Below are positions 27,846-36,740 of a DNA stretch of 64,000 bases, in pieces. How positions within the stretch are numbered: the first letter of the stretch is position 1; the number at the start of each line of letters is the position of its first letter. Origin of the DNA: Lysobacter spongiicola DSM 21749 (lineage in GTDB: Bacteria; Pseudomonadota; Gammaproteobacteria; Xanthomonadales; Xanthomonadaceae); assembly GCF_900167055.1 (NCBI RefSeq), contig NZ_FUXP01000010.1, positions 29,551 to 93,550 on the forward strand, read 5' to 3'. The translations under genes were made by a program, and so were the position numbers. The notes below the pieces were generated by a model. The model worked only from the letters and a program-made list of their open reading frames with translations. It was not told the origin of the DNA and did not search any database.

Positions 27846-29090
27846 TCAGCGGTTCTGCGGCTCCAGCGAGGCCACGAAATCGGCGGCAGGCTGCGGCCTG
27901 CGGATGTGGTAGCCCTGTGCCCGGTCGCACCCCATGCGGGTGAGCAGTTCGAGGGTGGTGGCGTCCTCGACGCCCTCGGCGACCACGTGCATCTGCAGGT
28001 GGTGCCCCAGGTCGATCATCGACCGGACCAGTTGCACCGATCGCGCATCGCTCTGCATGTCCATCACGAAGCTGCGGTCGATCTTGAGCTCGGTGGCCGG
28101 GAACTGCTTCAGGTAGGCGAGGGAGGAATAGCCGGACCCGAAGTCGTCGATCGAGATGCCGAAACCGCGGTCGCGCAGGCTGGTGAGCAGCCGCAGGCTG
28201 AGCGCAGGGTCCTCCATCAGCGCGTTCTCCGTCACTTCCAGCGTCACGGCTTCCGGCGAGGCATCCCAGACGTCGAGGGCGGAAGCGATCTGCACGGCGA
28301 TGTCGCGCTCGGCGAACATCCGCGGCGACAGGTTCACCGACAGGTTCATGTCGGGCACCTGCCTGCGCGCCCGCGCGAGGTGGCGCAGGCTCGCGTTGAG
28401 GTTCCAGCGGGTGAGGTCGGAGATCAGGCCGGTGTCCTCGGCCAGGCCAATGAAGTTGTCGGGTGAGACCTGCCCCAGTTGCGGGTCATGCCAGCGCGAC
28501 AGGGCCTCGGCGCCGGTGAGGCGGTGCTGGCGCAGGTCCAGGATCGGCTGCAGGTAGACCTCGAGCTGGTTGCCGGTGATCGCGTCGCGCAGCAGTTCGT
28601 ATGGGACCAGTACCGGTTCGTTCTCGGCCGAATAGACGACACTGCGTTCGGTGTGGCGGGCGGCCTCGCCGTACGCGAGTTCGGCCCGGCGCAGCAGCGA
28701 TTCGGCATCCACTCCGTGTTCCGGACTGATGCTGATGCCGACCGCCACCGACGCAAGCGCGGCCCGGTGCCCCAGTTGCAGGGGGGCCTCGAATGCCCGC
28801 ACCACGCGACTGCCGGCCAGTGCGGCGTGGTTGCGGCCGCGCAGGCAGGGCAGGAGAACCGCGAACTCGTCTTCGCTGATCCGGTGGATCTCGTCGGAGG
28901 GGCGCAGGGCCTCGCGCATCGCCTCGCATGCGGCCGACGACACGGCATCGCCTGCGGCAAAACCGTACACCAGGCGGAACTCCCGCAGGCGTTGCAGCCG
29001 GACCAGCATTACGCCAATCGTCCGGCCCTCTTCGCAGGGATTCGCTTCCAGCAACTCATCCAGCCGGGTCGCCAACGTGCCGCGGTTCAC
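27846..29090 (-). CDS. Degenerate-GGDEF / EAL c-di-GMP phosphodiesterase
   Basis: Cytoplasmic protein of 414 aa. The N-terminal GGDEF-like domain has SEDEF in place of GGDEF and is unlikely to make c-di-GMP. The C-terminal EAL domain keeps the catalytic set: GAEALSRW, NLSVNLSPR, EVTENALM, IDDFGSGYSSLAYL, LKIDRSFV, VAEGVED and QGYHIRRP. It is therefore predicted to hydrolyse c-di-GMP to pGpG. There is no membrane or sensory domain. The ATG at 29090 overlaps the stop of the HD-GYP-like gene (ATGA), so the two are co-translated, and both follow a GGDEF gene. Confidence 0.92.
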   Translation of the reverse strand: MNRGTLATRLDELLEANPCEEGRTIGVMLVRLQRLREFRLVYGFAAGDAVSSAACEAMREALRPSDEIHRISEDEFAVLLPCLRGRNHAALAGSRVVRAFEAPLQLGHRAALASVAVGISISPEHGVDAESLLRRAELAYGEAARHTERSVVYSAENEPVLVPYELLRDAITGNQLEVYLQPILDLRQHRLTGAEALSRWHDPQLGQVSPDNFIGLAEDTGLISDLTRWNLNASLRHLARARRQVPDMNLSVNLSPRMFAERDIAVQIASALDVWDASPEAVTLEVTENALMEDPALSLRLLTSLRDRGFGISIDDFGSGYSSLAYLKQFPATELKIDRSFVMDMQSDARSVQLVRSMIDLGHHLQMHVVAEGVEDATTLELLTRMGCDRAQGYHIRRPQPAADFVASLEPQNR

Positions 29091-30316
29091 AGGTACAGCT
29101 CCGCCGGGTCCAGCCCGTGCGCGCCGATCGGCAGGGGTTTGGTGATGTTGATCTGCTTCGACAGGGGCAGTCCCTCGACCTGCGCCATCAGGTCCAGTGA
29201 CACGAACGGGTCCCGGAGCACCTTCTTGGCATCGGTCAGCACCATGACCCGTGGCCGCAGGCGCCGCGCGGGATTCTGGGTCATCACCACCGCGACCTCA
29301 CCCGTGCTCAGTTCGACCAGCGAACCGGTCGGGTAGACGCCGAGGCAGCCGATGAACTGCTCGACGAGCTCGCCCTGGTAGAGGACGTCGCGCTGCTGGT
29401 AGATCTGCTGGAGGGCGTCGTGGCGCGCCATGGCGGGCGCGTGCGGGCGCTGGCTGGTCATCGCGTCGAAACTGTCGATGATCGCCGCCATCCGTCCGTA
29501 GAGCGGGATCATCGTACCCATCAGCTGGTCGGGGTAGCCCGAGCCGTCCCAGCGCTCATGGTGGGTCCGCACGACTTCCATCGCTTCGGCCGCGTACTCC
29601 TGGGAGCCGTCGAGGATTCGCGCCCCGAGCTCGACATGGCTGCGCGCCCGGAGCATGCCTTCGCGGTCCAGCGGGCCGGGATGGCACAGCAGCGATTCCG
29701 GCAGGCGGGTCTTGCCGATGTCCAGCAACAGCCCCCCGCTGGCCAGCCCCACCAGCAGCTCCGCAGGCAGGCCGAGGTGGCGACCGAAGGCGGCGAGCAG
29801 GGCGCTGCAGTTGATGGCATGGCTGTAGGCGTAGCCGTCGAGCTTCTGCAGCGCGTTCACCCAGAACATCGTGTCGGCGTTGCGCAGCACGCTCTGCACC
29901 ACCGGCACCACGGCTTCCCGAACTTCGGCGATGGACAGCTTTCCGCCATCGCGCACGTCGTCGAGGATGCGCGAGGTCAGCCGGGCGGCATCGTCCATGG
30001 CCCTTCGCGCGGCCGGGAGCTCTTCGTCGAAGGTGGCGGTGTCGACGTGGCGCACGCTGCCCAGCAGCTTCTGCGCCTGCGTGGAAGGGCTTTCCGCCGG
30101 CCGTCCGCGGGGCTTGGCGTCGGCAGGGCCCAGGCCGCGCTCGAGGTCGATCCAGACCAGGTGGCAGTTCTCGCGCAACCAGGTCAGTTGCTCCCCCGAG
30201 TGGACCAGGAAACCCTGCAGCGAGAACGGCGCGCCTTCCCAAGGCCGGTCCAGCCGGCACACGTACATGCCCGGGGTCAGCTGGTCGACGCGAATCTCGT
30301 GTTCTTCAAGTCCCAT
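29087..30316 (-). CDS. DUF3391 / HD-GYP domain protein with altered HD motif
   Basis: Protein of 409 aa. The N-terminal DUF3391 region (HEIRVDQLTPGMYVCRLDRPW) is followed by an HD-GYP domain (about 140-340). The HD-GYP residues His166, His227, HH252-253, GSGYP (258-262) and the later Asp (IIDSFDAM) are present. The defining HD pair, however, reads LD (Leu198-Asp199 in GLLLDIGK, usually LLHDIGK). Loss of that metal-binding His suggests reduced or no phosphodiesterase activity. ATG 30316 is chosen for the GAGG upstream and the conserved N-terminus. The stop overlaps the EAL gene. It lies 67 bases after the GGDEF gene, so the three c-di-GMP genes are probably one operon. Confidence 0.9.
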   Translation of the reverse strand: MGLEEHEIRVDQLTPGMYVCRLDRPWEGAPFSLQGFLVHSGEQLTWLRENCHLVWIDLERGLGPADAKPRGRPAESPSTQAQKLLGSVRHVDTATFDEELPAARRAMDDAARLTSRILDDVRDGGKLSIAEVREAVVPVVQSVLRNADTMFWVNALQKLDGYAYSHAINCSALLAAFGRHLGLPAELLVGLASGGLLLDIGKTRLPESLLCHPGPLDREGMLRARSHVELGARILDGSQEYAAEAMEVVRTHHERWDGSGYPDQLMGTMIPLYGRMAAIIDSFDAMTSQRPHAPAMARHDALQQIYQQRDVLYQGELVEQFIGCLGVYPTGSLVELSTGEVAVVMTQNPARRLRPRVMVLTDAKKVLRDPFVSLDLMAQVEGLPLSKQINITKPLPIGAHGLDPAELYL

Positions 30317-30383
30317 CAGCGGCCTCGGCTCCAAAGCAGCATACCGGTAGCCGGTGACGGGCCATAGATGCCGATCTGTCGGT

Positions 30384-31697
30384 TCACGCTACGGCCTCCT
30401 GCGATTCGCACACCACGCGGTCGCGGCCCCGCGCCTTGGCGAGGTAGAGCAGCCGGTCCGCTTCGGTGACCAGGGCGTGCAGGTCGCCATCGCCGCGGTG
30501 GCAGACGCCGATGCTGATGGTCAGTTGCAGGGTGTGGTTCCGTAGCGGGATCCGCAATGCGGCTATGGCCTGGCGAAGGCGCTCGAAGCCCGTTTCGGCC
30601 TCCTCGGCGGACAGGCCGGGCGCGAGCAGGCAGAACTCCTCTCCGCCGAAACGCGCCGCCACGTCGTTCGGCCGGGCATGGGCGGCAATGGTGGCCGCGA
30701 CGGCGCGAAGTGCTTCATCGCCGGCCTCGTGGCCGTGGGTGTCATTGACGTGCTTGAAGTGGTCGACGTCCAGCATTGCCATTGCCACGGCCCCCTTGTC
30801 CTCCCGCAGCATCCGCTCCGCCCTGTCGAGGAAGTGTCGGCGGTTCGGCAGGCCGGTCAGGTAGTCTTTTGTCGCGAGGTCCTGCAGCGTGCCGATGAGC
30901 TCGAGGTTGTCGATGTTCTGGGATATCCGGCAGAAGAACTCCTCCCGCGAGAAGGGCTTTTCGAGGAAGTCGTTGGCACCGTTCTTGAGGAAACGCGCGA
31001 CGCTGGACGGATCGGCCGAAGACGAAGTGCCGATGATCGAGAGGGTGCCCCGGGGGTGCGTGCGGCGCGCCTGGCGGATGAAGCCGATGCCGCCCGCGTC
31101 GCCTTCGGCCTCGAGGTCCTGGTCGAGGATGACCAGCCGGATCGCGGGATCCTCCTCCAGGGCAAGCAGGCCGCTCGCCGCATCATCGGCCTGCAGCACC
31201 CTGAAGCCGTACAGCTTCAACTGGGCGGCGATGCGCGCGCGGGCCGACAGGGAGTGGTCGACCACCATGGCGGTGATGGTGCGGTTGCGATGCAGCCTGC
31301 GGACCAGCCACACGAGGTAGTCGATGGTGCCCGGGGCTTCCTTCAGGACGTAGTCGATGATCGGCAGGTCCGCCATGCTCGAGCGGATGGCCTCGTCGTA
31401 GACGCCGGTGGCCACGACCATAGGGATGCCTGCACGGGCCAGGGTATCGGTGATCAGCTCCGCACCCGCGTCCGGGAGCACCAGCCCGGTGAGCGCCAGG
31501 AAGTAGTCATCGTCCTCGGCCAGGCGTTGCTGCGCTTCCCGCAGCGAGGCCGCGATGACCACCCCGATCCCGAGTTGCTCGCGCAGTTCCGCTGCCAGCA
31601 GGGCCGCGTAGGAACGGGAGTTCTCGATCAGCAGTACGCGACCGTCGGCAGGCGCGATGGTCGGCTGGAAGCGGATCGCAAGCGGGTCGGGAGTCAT
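30384..31697 (-). CDS. Double-receiver diguanylate cyclase (REC-REC-GGDEF)
   Basis: Response-regulator diguanylate cyclase of 437 aa. REC1 (about 20-135) is degenerate: LLIENS instead of two Asp, and LALTGLVLPD with Thr in place of the phosphate-accepting Asp. REC2 (about 140-260) looks functional, with MVVDHS, the acceptor in VILDQDL and Lys in LEKPF. The GGDEF domain has LPNRRHFLD, an intact active site RFGGEEF (351-355) and an inhibitory I-site RPND (342-345) at the standard five-residue spacing. It is predicted to make c-di-GMP with product feedback. The architecture resembles PleD. ATG 31697 was chosen as the start just before REC1. No partner kinase is adjacent. Confidence 0.92.
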   Translation of the reverse strand: MTPDPLAIRFQPTIAPADGRVLLIENSRSYAALLAAELREQLGIGVVIAASLREAQQRLAEDDDYFLALTGLVLPDAGAELITDTLARAGIPMVVATGVYDEAIRSSMADLPIIDYVLKEAPGTIDYLVWLVRRLHRNRTITAMVVDHSLSARARIAAQLKLYGFRVLQADDAASGLLALEEDPAIRLVILDQDLEAEGDAGGIGFIRQARRTHPRGTLSIIGTSSSADPSSVARFLKNGANDFLEKPFSREEFFCRISQNIDNLELIGTLQDLATKDYLTGLPNRRHFLDRAERMLREDKGAVAMAMLDVDHFKHVNDTHGHEAGDEALRAVAATIAAHARPNDVAARFGGEEFCLLAPGLSAEEAETGFERLRQAIAALRIPLRNHTLQLTISIGVCHRGDGDLHALVTEADRLLYLAKARGRDRVVCESQEAVA

Positions 31698-31772
31698 GCG
31701 GGCGGGACAGGCCGGGCGGAGGGAGCATCCGTCGTATCGGCAGGAACGCGCCCGTCTTGAGCGGCCGGTCGC

Positions 31773-31821
31773 TTGACAGCTTCGATTACAGGTGTAACCT
31801 GGAGATGAAACTACAGGTGTA
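31773..31821 (+). promoter_or_regulatory. BlaI-type operators and promoter of the blaI-M56 operon
   Basis: TTGACA (31773-31778) is followed after 16 bases by TAACCT (31795-31800). Two copies of TACAGGTGTA (31787-31796 and 31812-31821) fit the BlaI/MecI operator TACAnnTGTA. The first lies between -35 and -10 and the second ends 3 bases before the blaI ATG. This geometry predicts autorepression by BlaI. Confidence 0.85.
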
Positions 31822-31824
31822 AAC

Positions 31825-32196
31825 ATGCAGATCAGTGAAGCCGAATCCGTCGTGATGCAGGTCTTGTGGACCCGGAGCCCGATGTCCGCCGAGGAGGTGG
31901 TCGCCGCGCTGGAAGGCGAGCGCGAATGGCAAGCCGCCACCATCAAGACCCTGCTCGGCCGGCTGCTGAACAAGGGGGCGATCCAGGCCGAGCGGCAGGG
32001 ACGGCGCTACCTGTACTCGCCCGTCCTGGAGCGCAGTCAATGGATGCTGGGTGAGAGCGAGGGCCTGCTGCAGCGGCTGTTCGACGGCCGCGTGGCGCCG
32101 CTGGTCGCGCACTTCAGTTCGCACCGGAAGCTGAGCCGGGCGGATGTCGCCGAGCTGCGCAGGCTGGTCGAGGAGCTCGACGATGGACGCGAGTGA
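31825..32196 (+). CDS. BlaI/MecI family transcriptional repressor
   Basis: Winged-helix repressor of 123 aa. It has the family N-terminus ISEAESVVMQVLWTRSPMSAEEVV, a recognition segment (ATIKTLLGRLLNKGAIQAERQGRRYLYSPV) and a C-terminal dimerisation helix. In the family, an M56 membrane protease relays a signal that leads to repressor cleavage. A scissile N-F pair is not obvious here. ATG 31825 follows directly after two TACAGGTGTA operators, so the gene is probably autoregulated. The 3' end overlaps the M56 gene by 14 bases. No beta-lactamase gene is adjacent, so the regulated function is unclear. Confidence 0.92.
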   Translation: MQISEAESVVMQVLWTRSPMSAEEVVAALEGEREWQAATIKTLLGRLLNKGAIQAERQGRRYLYSPVLERSQWMLGESEGLLQRLFDGRVAPLVAHFSSHRKLSRADVAELRRLVEELDDGRE

Positions 32197-33493
32197 GCTG
32201 CTGGGAGTCCTGGTTGAGCTGACCCTCTCGTCGAGCGCGGCGCTCGCGCTGGTGATGCTGGCGCGACGCCCGCTCCGGGCCGCGTTCGGTGCCGGCGTGG
32301 CTTACCTGTCATGGCTGCTGGTACCGGTCGCGATGCTGGCGGTGCTGCTGCCGGCGGCGACGGTGGAGGTGGGTTCGCTGGCGGTGGTGCCCGATGTCAG
32401 GCAGCAGGCGCTCGCCAGCGTCGGAGCTACCGGCGATGACGGGTTGCTGACCATCGCGCTTCTGGCCGGTTGGGCTGCCGGGATGCTGGCGACGATGTGT
32501 GCCTTTGCGGCGCTGCAGCGGCGGTTCCGACGGGGCCTCGGCCGGCTGCAGCCGCTCGCGCCGGGCGTAGTGAAGGCCGAGGCCTGTCGTGGCTTGCCAG
32601 CCGCCATCGGCCTGTGGCGGCCACTCATCGTGTTTCCGGCGGACTTCCAGGAGCGCTACAGCGCGGAACAACTGGAACTGCTGCGGCAGCACGAGCGCAT
32701 CCACCTGGCACGCGGCGACCTGCAGGCCAACGCGCTGGTGGCGCTGCTCAGGTGCCTGTTCTGGTTCAACCCGCTGGTCCACCTCGGTTCGCGCTGCTTC
32801 CGGCAGGACCAGGAGATGTCCTGCGACCTGCGCGTACTTGCCGGACAACCGGCTTCGCGTCGCGCCTATGGCGAGGCGATGTTGAAGACCCAACTGGCGG
32901 CGCAGCCGCTGCCGGTGGGATGTCACTGGGGCCATGGCCACCCGATGAAGGAGAGACTCGAGATGCTCAGGAAACCTGCTCCAAAGCGGTATCGCTGGAT
33001 CGGAGGCAGCGCGGTGGTCTGTGCGCTGTCGCTGTCCATGGGCTACGCGGCGTGGGCGGCCCAGCCGCCCGTCGGTGGCGGGGGCGCAACCATCGGGCTG
33101 GACGCCCCGTCGAAGCCGCCTGCACCCCCGGCTCCGCCCACACCCCCGGTACCCCGTGCTCCCGCGGACATGCCCGCACCACCGACGCCAGCGGCACCAC
33201 CCGCGCCGCCACCACCGTATCCCGGTGCTCCGCCGGCCTATCCGGAGAGTGCGTACCAGGCCGGTATCGAAGGCCGGGTGGTGCTGGTGGTGGACATCCA
33301 GCCCGATGGCAAGCCGGGACGGGTGGTGGTGGAGAGTGCGACGCCGGAGGGTGTGTTCGAACAGACCGCGCTCGATGCCGCTTCACGCTGGCGCTTCAAT
33401 CCGCCGATGGAGGACGGCAAGGCGGTTCCGGGGCGGGTGCGGGTGCCGGTGGATTTCCGGATTCCGCCCGGCCAGGAAGCGAAGCAGGACTGA
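32183..33493 (+). CDS. M56 family metallopeptidase fused to a TonB C-terminal domain
   Basis: BlaR1-like membrane protein of 436 aa. Helices at about residues 9-25, 35-58 and 88-110 precede the cytoplasmic gluzincin domain with HERIH (His170, Glu171, His174). Another helix (VVCALSLSMGYAAWAA) follows, then a Pro/Ala-rich periplasmic linker of about 60 residues. A TonB-C domain (IEGRVVLVVDIQPDGKPGRVVVE ... ALDAASRWRFNPP) replaces the beta-lactam sensor domain of BlaR1. It presumably senses something in the periplasm and inactivates the BlaI-type repressor encoded upstream. The start is ATG 32183, overlapping blaI. Confidence 0.9.
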   Translation: MDASELLGVLVELTLSSSAALALVMLARRPLRAAFGAGVAYLSWLLVPVAMLAVLLPAATVEVGSLAVVPDVRQQALASVGATGDDGLLTIALLAGWAAGMLATMCAFAALQRRFRRGLGRLQPLAPGVVKAEACRGLPAAIGLWRPLIVFPADFQERYSAEQLELLRQHERIHLARGDLQANALVALLRCLFWFNPLVHLGSRCFRQDQEMSCDLRVLAGQPASRRAYGEAMLKTQLAAQPLPVGCHWGHGHPMKERLEMLRKPAPKRYRWIGGSAVVCALSLSMGYAAWAAQPPVGGGGATIGLDAPSKPPAPPAPPTPPVPRAPADMPAPPTPAAPPAPPPPYPGAPPAYPESAYQAGIEGRVVLVVDIQPDGKPGRVVVESATPEGVFEQTALDAASRWRFNPPMEDGKAVPGRVRVPVDFRIPPGQEAKQD

Positions 33494-33520
33494 CTTCCCC
33501 GAATGGGGCCGGACGGGCGA

Positions 33521-34330
33521 TCAGCCCTGCGGGTCGTCCGCCTGTGCCCCCAGCGCCTGGTTCAGCACCTCGGCCAGGTGGCTCCCTCCGCGGCGCAGTT
33601 GCGCCTGGGCGACAGGTAGCCAGGTCGTGACGTAGTCGCCGTCGATCCGTGGCCCGGCCGGGTAGAAGCCCGGCTCGAGCACAACCCGGCACGATGCCTC
33701 GGCCCAGGCCGCCGGACCCTCCCCGGCAGAGACCGCCAGCGGCATGTCCTGCAGGCGCGACATCCAGGCGTCGTCGTCGAGGCCTGCCGTGTTGAGCAGC
33801 CCGCTGTCCCACAGGCGGTGCAGGTTGCTGCCGTCGCCGTCCAGGTTCACCTGGAAGGTATTGCCGCCCTTGTCGTGGGCATGCCCGGCGTGGAGCGGCT
33901 GGTGGACATCGCCGACGAAGTGCACCACGAACTTCAGGGCCTGGCGCCGCTCCGCCGCGGGGCGTGAGGTGTCGGCGAGGATCCCGGTCTGCTGGCGGAT
34001 CGCTTCCACCACGCAATCGTCCTGCGGGCAATCACGGGCAGTGTCGTAGCTGCAGTCGTGCTCGCCGATGTTCACGTAGTGCCACTTGGTGCTGCGCCGT
34101 CCCAGGTCGGGATCGTGCTCGCGCAACTGGTCGGCCCAGTTGGCGATGCCGTGCAGGGTCGGGTCGGATTCTCCGGCCAGCAGTTGCCGCACCTGCGCGC
34201 GCGCGGCGGGATCGAGTTCGGTCCAGGCCAGGCGGGCGACGAGGCGGTGGCCCTGCGGCCCCCATGCGGAGGCGACGGAAGGGACCAGCAGGAGGGCGGC
34301 CAACACGGGCCGCATCATTGGACGTGACAT
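33521..34330 (-). CDS. S1/P1 family nuclease
   Basis: Secreted zinc-dependent single-strand nuclease/3'-nucleotidase of 269 aa. The signal peptide ends at SVASA, leaving the mature N-terminal Trp (WGPQGHRLVARLAW) whose amino group and side chains bind zinc in this family. Further ligands are in KWHYVNI, VVHFVGDVHQPLHAGHAHDKGGN and the following NLHRLWDSG. Cysteines in EHDCSYDTARDCPQDDC suggest disulfides. The start at 34330 is followed by two further Met within six residues. It is convergent with the M56-TonB gene, 27 bases apart. Confidence 0.93.
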   Translation of the reverse strand: MSRPMMRPVLAALLLVPSVASAWGPQGHRLVARLAWTELDPAARAQVRQLLAGESDPTLHGIANWADQLREHDPDLGRRSTKWHYVNIGEHDCSYDTARDCPQDDCVVEAIRQQTGILADTSRPAAERRQALKFVVHFVGDVHQPLHAGHAHDKGGNTFQVNLDGDGSNLHRLWDSGLLNTAGLDDDAWMSRLQDMPLAVSAGEGPAAWAEASCRVVLEPGFYPAGPRIDGDYVTTWLPVAQAQLRRGGSHLAEVLNQALGAQADDPQG

Positions 34331-34374
34331 GCCCGGCAGGATAGCCGGGCAATGTCGTCGCCGTCAGTAGCGGC

Positions 34375-34995
34375 TCAGAGCTGGAACACGTAGGCCAGGC
34401 CGTAGACCATCGGGTCGATGTTGGCGGTGCCGATCGCGGCGCCATTCAGCTCGACGTCGCTGTCGATGTCGATCCAGCGGGCGTCGAGGCGGATCGCGCC
34501 GTTCCCGCCGACCTTGAAGTCGATGCCGGCATGCGCCGCCAGGCCCCAGGACCCGTCGAGCTCGAGGCGGCTACCCGCCAACGCGCCGCTGGCTTCCTCT
34601 TCGAAGAAGTGCGTGTAGTTGACGCCGGCGCCCACGAACGGGCGGACCCGGTCGCTGCCGAAGTGGTACTGCAGCGAGACCACCGGCGGCAGGTGCCGGG
34701 TGGAACCGACCGTGCCGAGACCGTCGATCGAGATGTCGTGCTCGAAGGGAAGCGCGGCGAGCACCTCGATGCCGAGGTTGTCGCGGATGAAGTACTCGGC
34801 GGTGATGGTCGGCCGTGCATCGGCCTCGACCGACAGGTCCAGGGTGCCGTTCACAAGCGAGCCATTGCCGGATTTTGGATCGACCTGGTGGGCACCCAGG
34901 CCGATGGTCCAGTCGCCTGCGGACTGTGCCAGGGCGGGAGCGGAGAATCCGCCGAGGAGGGCGGCCAGGGCGATCAGGGTGGTGCGGGACTTCAT
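34375..34995 (-). CDS. ompW: OmpW family outer membrane protein
   Basis: Eight-stranded outer-membrane beta-barrel of 206 aa. It has a signal peptide (TLIALAALLGGFSAPALAQ) and alternating hydrophobic strands. Family motifs are TITAEYFIRDNLGIEVLAALPF, STRHLPPVVSLQYHF, RPFVGAGVNYTHFFEE and a C-terminal VYGLAYVFQL ending in an aromatic/aliphatic residue as barrels do. ATG 34995 begins the signal peptide; an upstream in-frame start at 35148 would put it internal. An FNR-type box 62 bases upstream suggests oxygen-responsive control, as known for ompW in enteric bacteria. Confidence 0.93.
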   Translation of the reverse strand: MKSRTTLIALAALLGGFSAPALAQSAGDWTIGLGAHQVDPKSGNGSLVNGTLDLSVEADARPTITAEYFIRDNLGIEVLAALPFEHDISIDGLGTVGSTRHLPPVVSLQYHFGSDRVRPFVGAGVNYTHFFEEEASGALAGSRLELDGSWGLAAHAGIDFKVGGNGAIRLDARWIDIDSDVELNGAAIGTANIDPMVYGLAYVFQL

Positions 34996-35056
34996 GGATG
35001 CCTCGTGTCTTGGAGGGGGAACAGGGACAGTCTCCGCCTGCCCCCGACGCCTGTCC

Positions 35057-35070
35057 TTGAGCCGGATCAA
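35057..35070. promoter_or_regulatory. FNR/Anr-type box upstream of ompW
   Basis: TTGAGCCGGATCAA has one mismatch to TTGAT-N4-ATCAA. Its centre is 68 bases from the ompW ATG and 108 from the gap ATG. Class II spacing would place an ompW start site near 35022. The regulator gene is not in the window. Confidence 0.55.
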
Positions 35071-35129
35071 TACGGGCGGGAACGGATTCACGTTGTGGCG
35101 GCGGGGCAACCCCGGCGTCGCCGTTGGGC

Positions 35130-36173
<1,044 letters not shown>

Positions 36174-36196
36174 GCGCCCATCCACTTGCATGTAGA

Positions 36197-36222
36197 AAGG
36201 CCGGGAGATCCCCGGCCTTTTT
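36197..36222. terminator. Bidirectional intrinsic terminator between gap and fdxA
   Basis: AAAGGCCGGG and CCCGGCCTTT form a 10-bp stem followed by TTTTT on the plus strand. The minus strand also ends in a CCTTTCT run. It closes both gap and the convergent ferredoxin gene. Confidence 0.9.
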
Positions 36223-36277
36223 CATGGGTGCGCGTTTTCCCGGATCGACCGCTCTTCAACGGCGTGTACCGGTGTGC

Positions 36278-36601
36278 TCAGCGCTCCAGCAGCTTCAGCT
36301 TGTCCGGGACGCCGTCCCACTCTGCGGCGTCGGGCAGTGCGGGTTTGCGCTTGTCCAGCACGGGCCACTGCGGTGCCAGCTCGGCGTTGAGGGCGAGGAA
36401 TGGCTCCTGGCCCGCCGGCACGTCATCCTCGGCATAGATCGCGCCAACCGGACATTCGTCGACACACAAGGTGCAGTCGATGCACTCCACCGGGTCGATC
36501 ACCAGGAAGTTCGGCCCTTCGTGGAAACAGTCGACCGGGCACACCTCCACGCAGTCGGTGTGCTTGCACTTGATGCAGTTCTCGGTGACGACGTGGGTCA
36601 T
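36278..36601 (-). CDS. fdxA: 7Fe ferredoxin FdxA
   Basis: Small electron-transfer protein of 107 aa with one [3Fe-4S] and one [4Fe-4S] cluster. The N-terminal [14 protein letters not shown] (3Fe type spacing) and [12 protein letters not shown] (4Fe) patterns are both intact. The C-terminal extension ([16 protein letters not shown]) is typical of the Azotobacter FdI / FdxA group. GGAGGAAACCGA lies just before the ATG at 36601. It is divergent from azurin with an FNR-type box between, suggesting shared low-oxygen control. Confidence 0.96.
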   Translation of the reverse strand: MTHVVTENCIKCKHTDCVEVCPVDCFHEGPNFLVIDPVECIDCTLCVDECPVGAIYAEDDVPAGQEPFLALNAELAPQWPVLDKRKPALPDAAEWDGVPDKLKLLER

Positions 36602-36663
36602 TCGGTTTCCTCCAGGGCGGTGCTGGACACGTGCATCTTGCGTTCAGCTCCACGGCCCGATCA

Positions 36664-36677
36664 CTGATCTGGATCAA
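36664..36677. promoter_or_regulatory. FNR/Anr-type box between fdxA and azurin
   Basis: CTGATCTGGATCAA has one mismatch to TTGAT-N4-ATCAA. A CAGAAT -10-like box at 36700-36705 places an azurin start near 36712, which puts the box centre at about -41.5, the class II activator position. Confidence 0.65.
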
Positions 36678-36740
36678 GGCGGACCCCGCCCCCGGTGAGC
36701 AGAATGACCCCCGAAGAAAACCCCAATGGAGCCAACCAAG

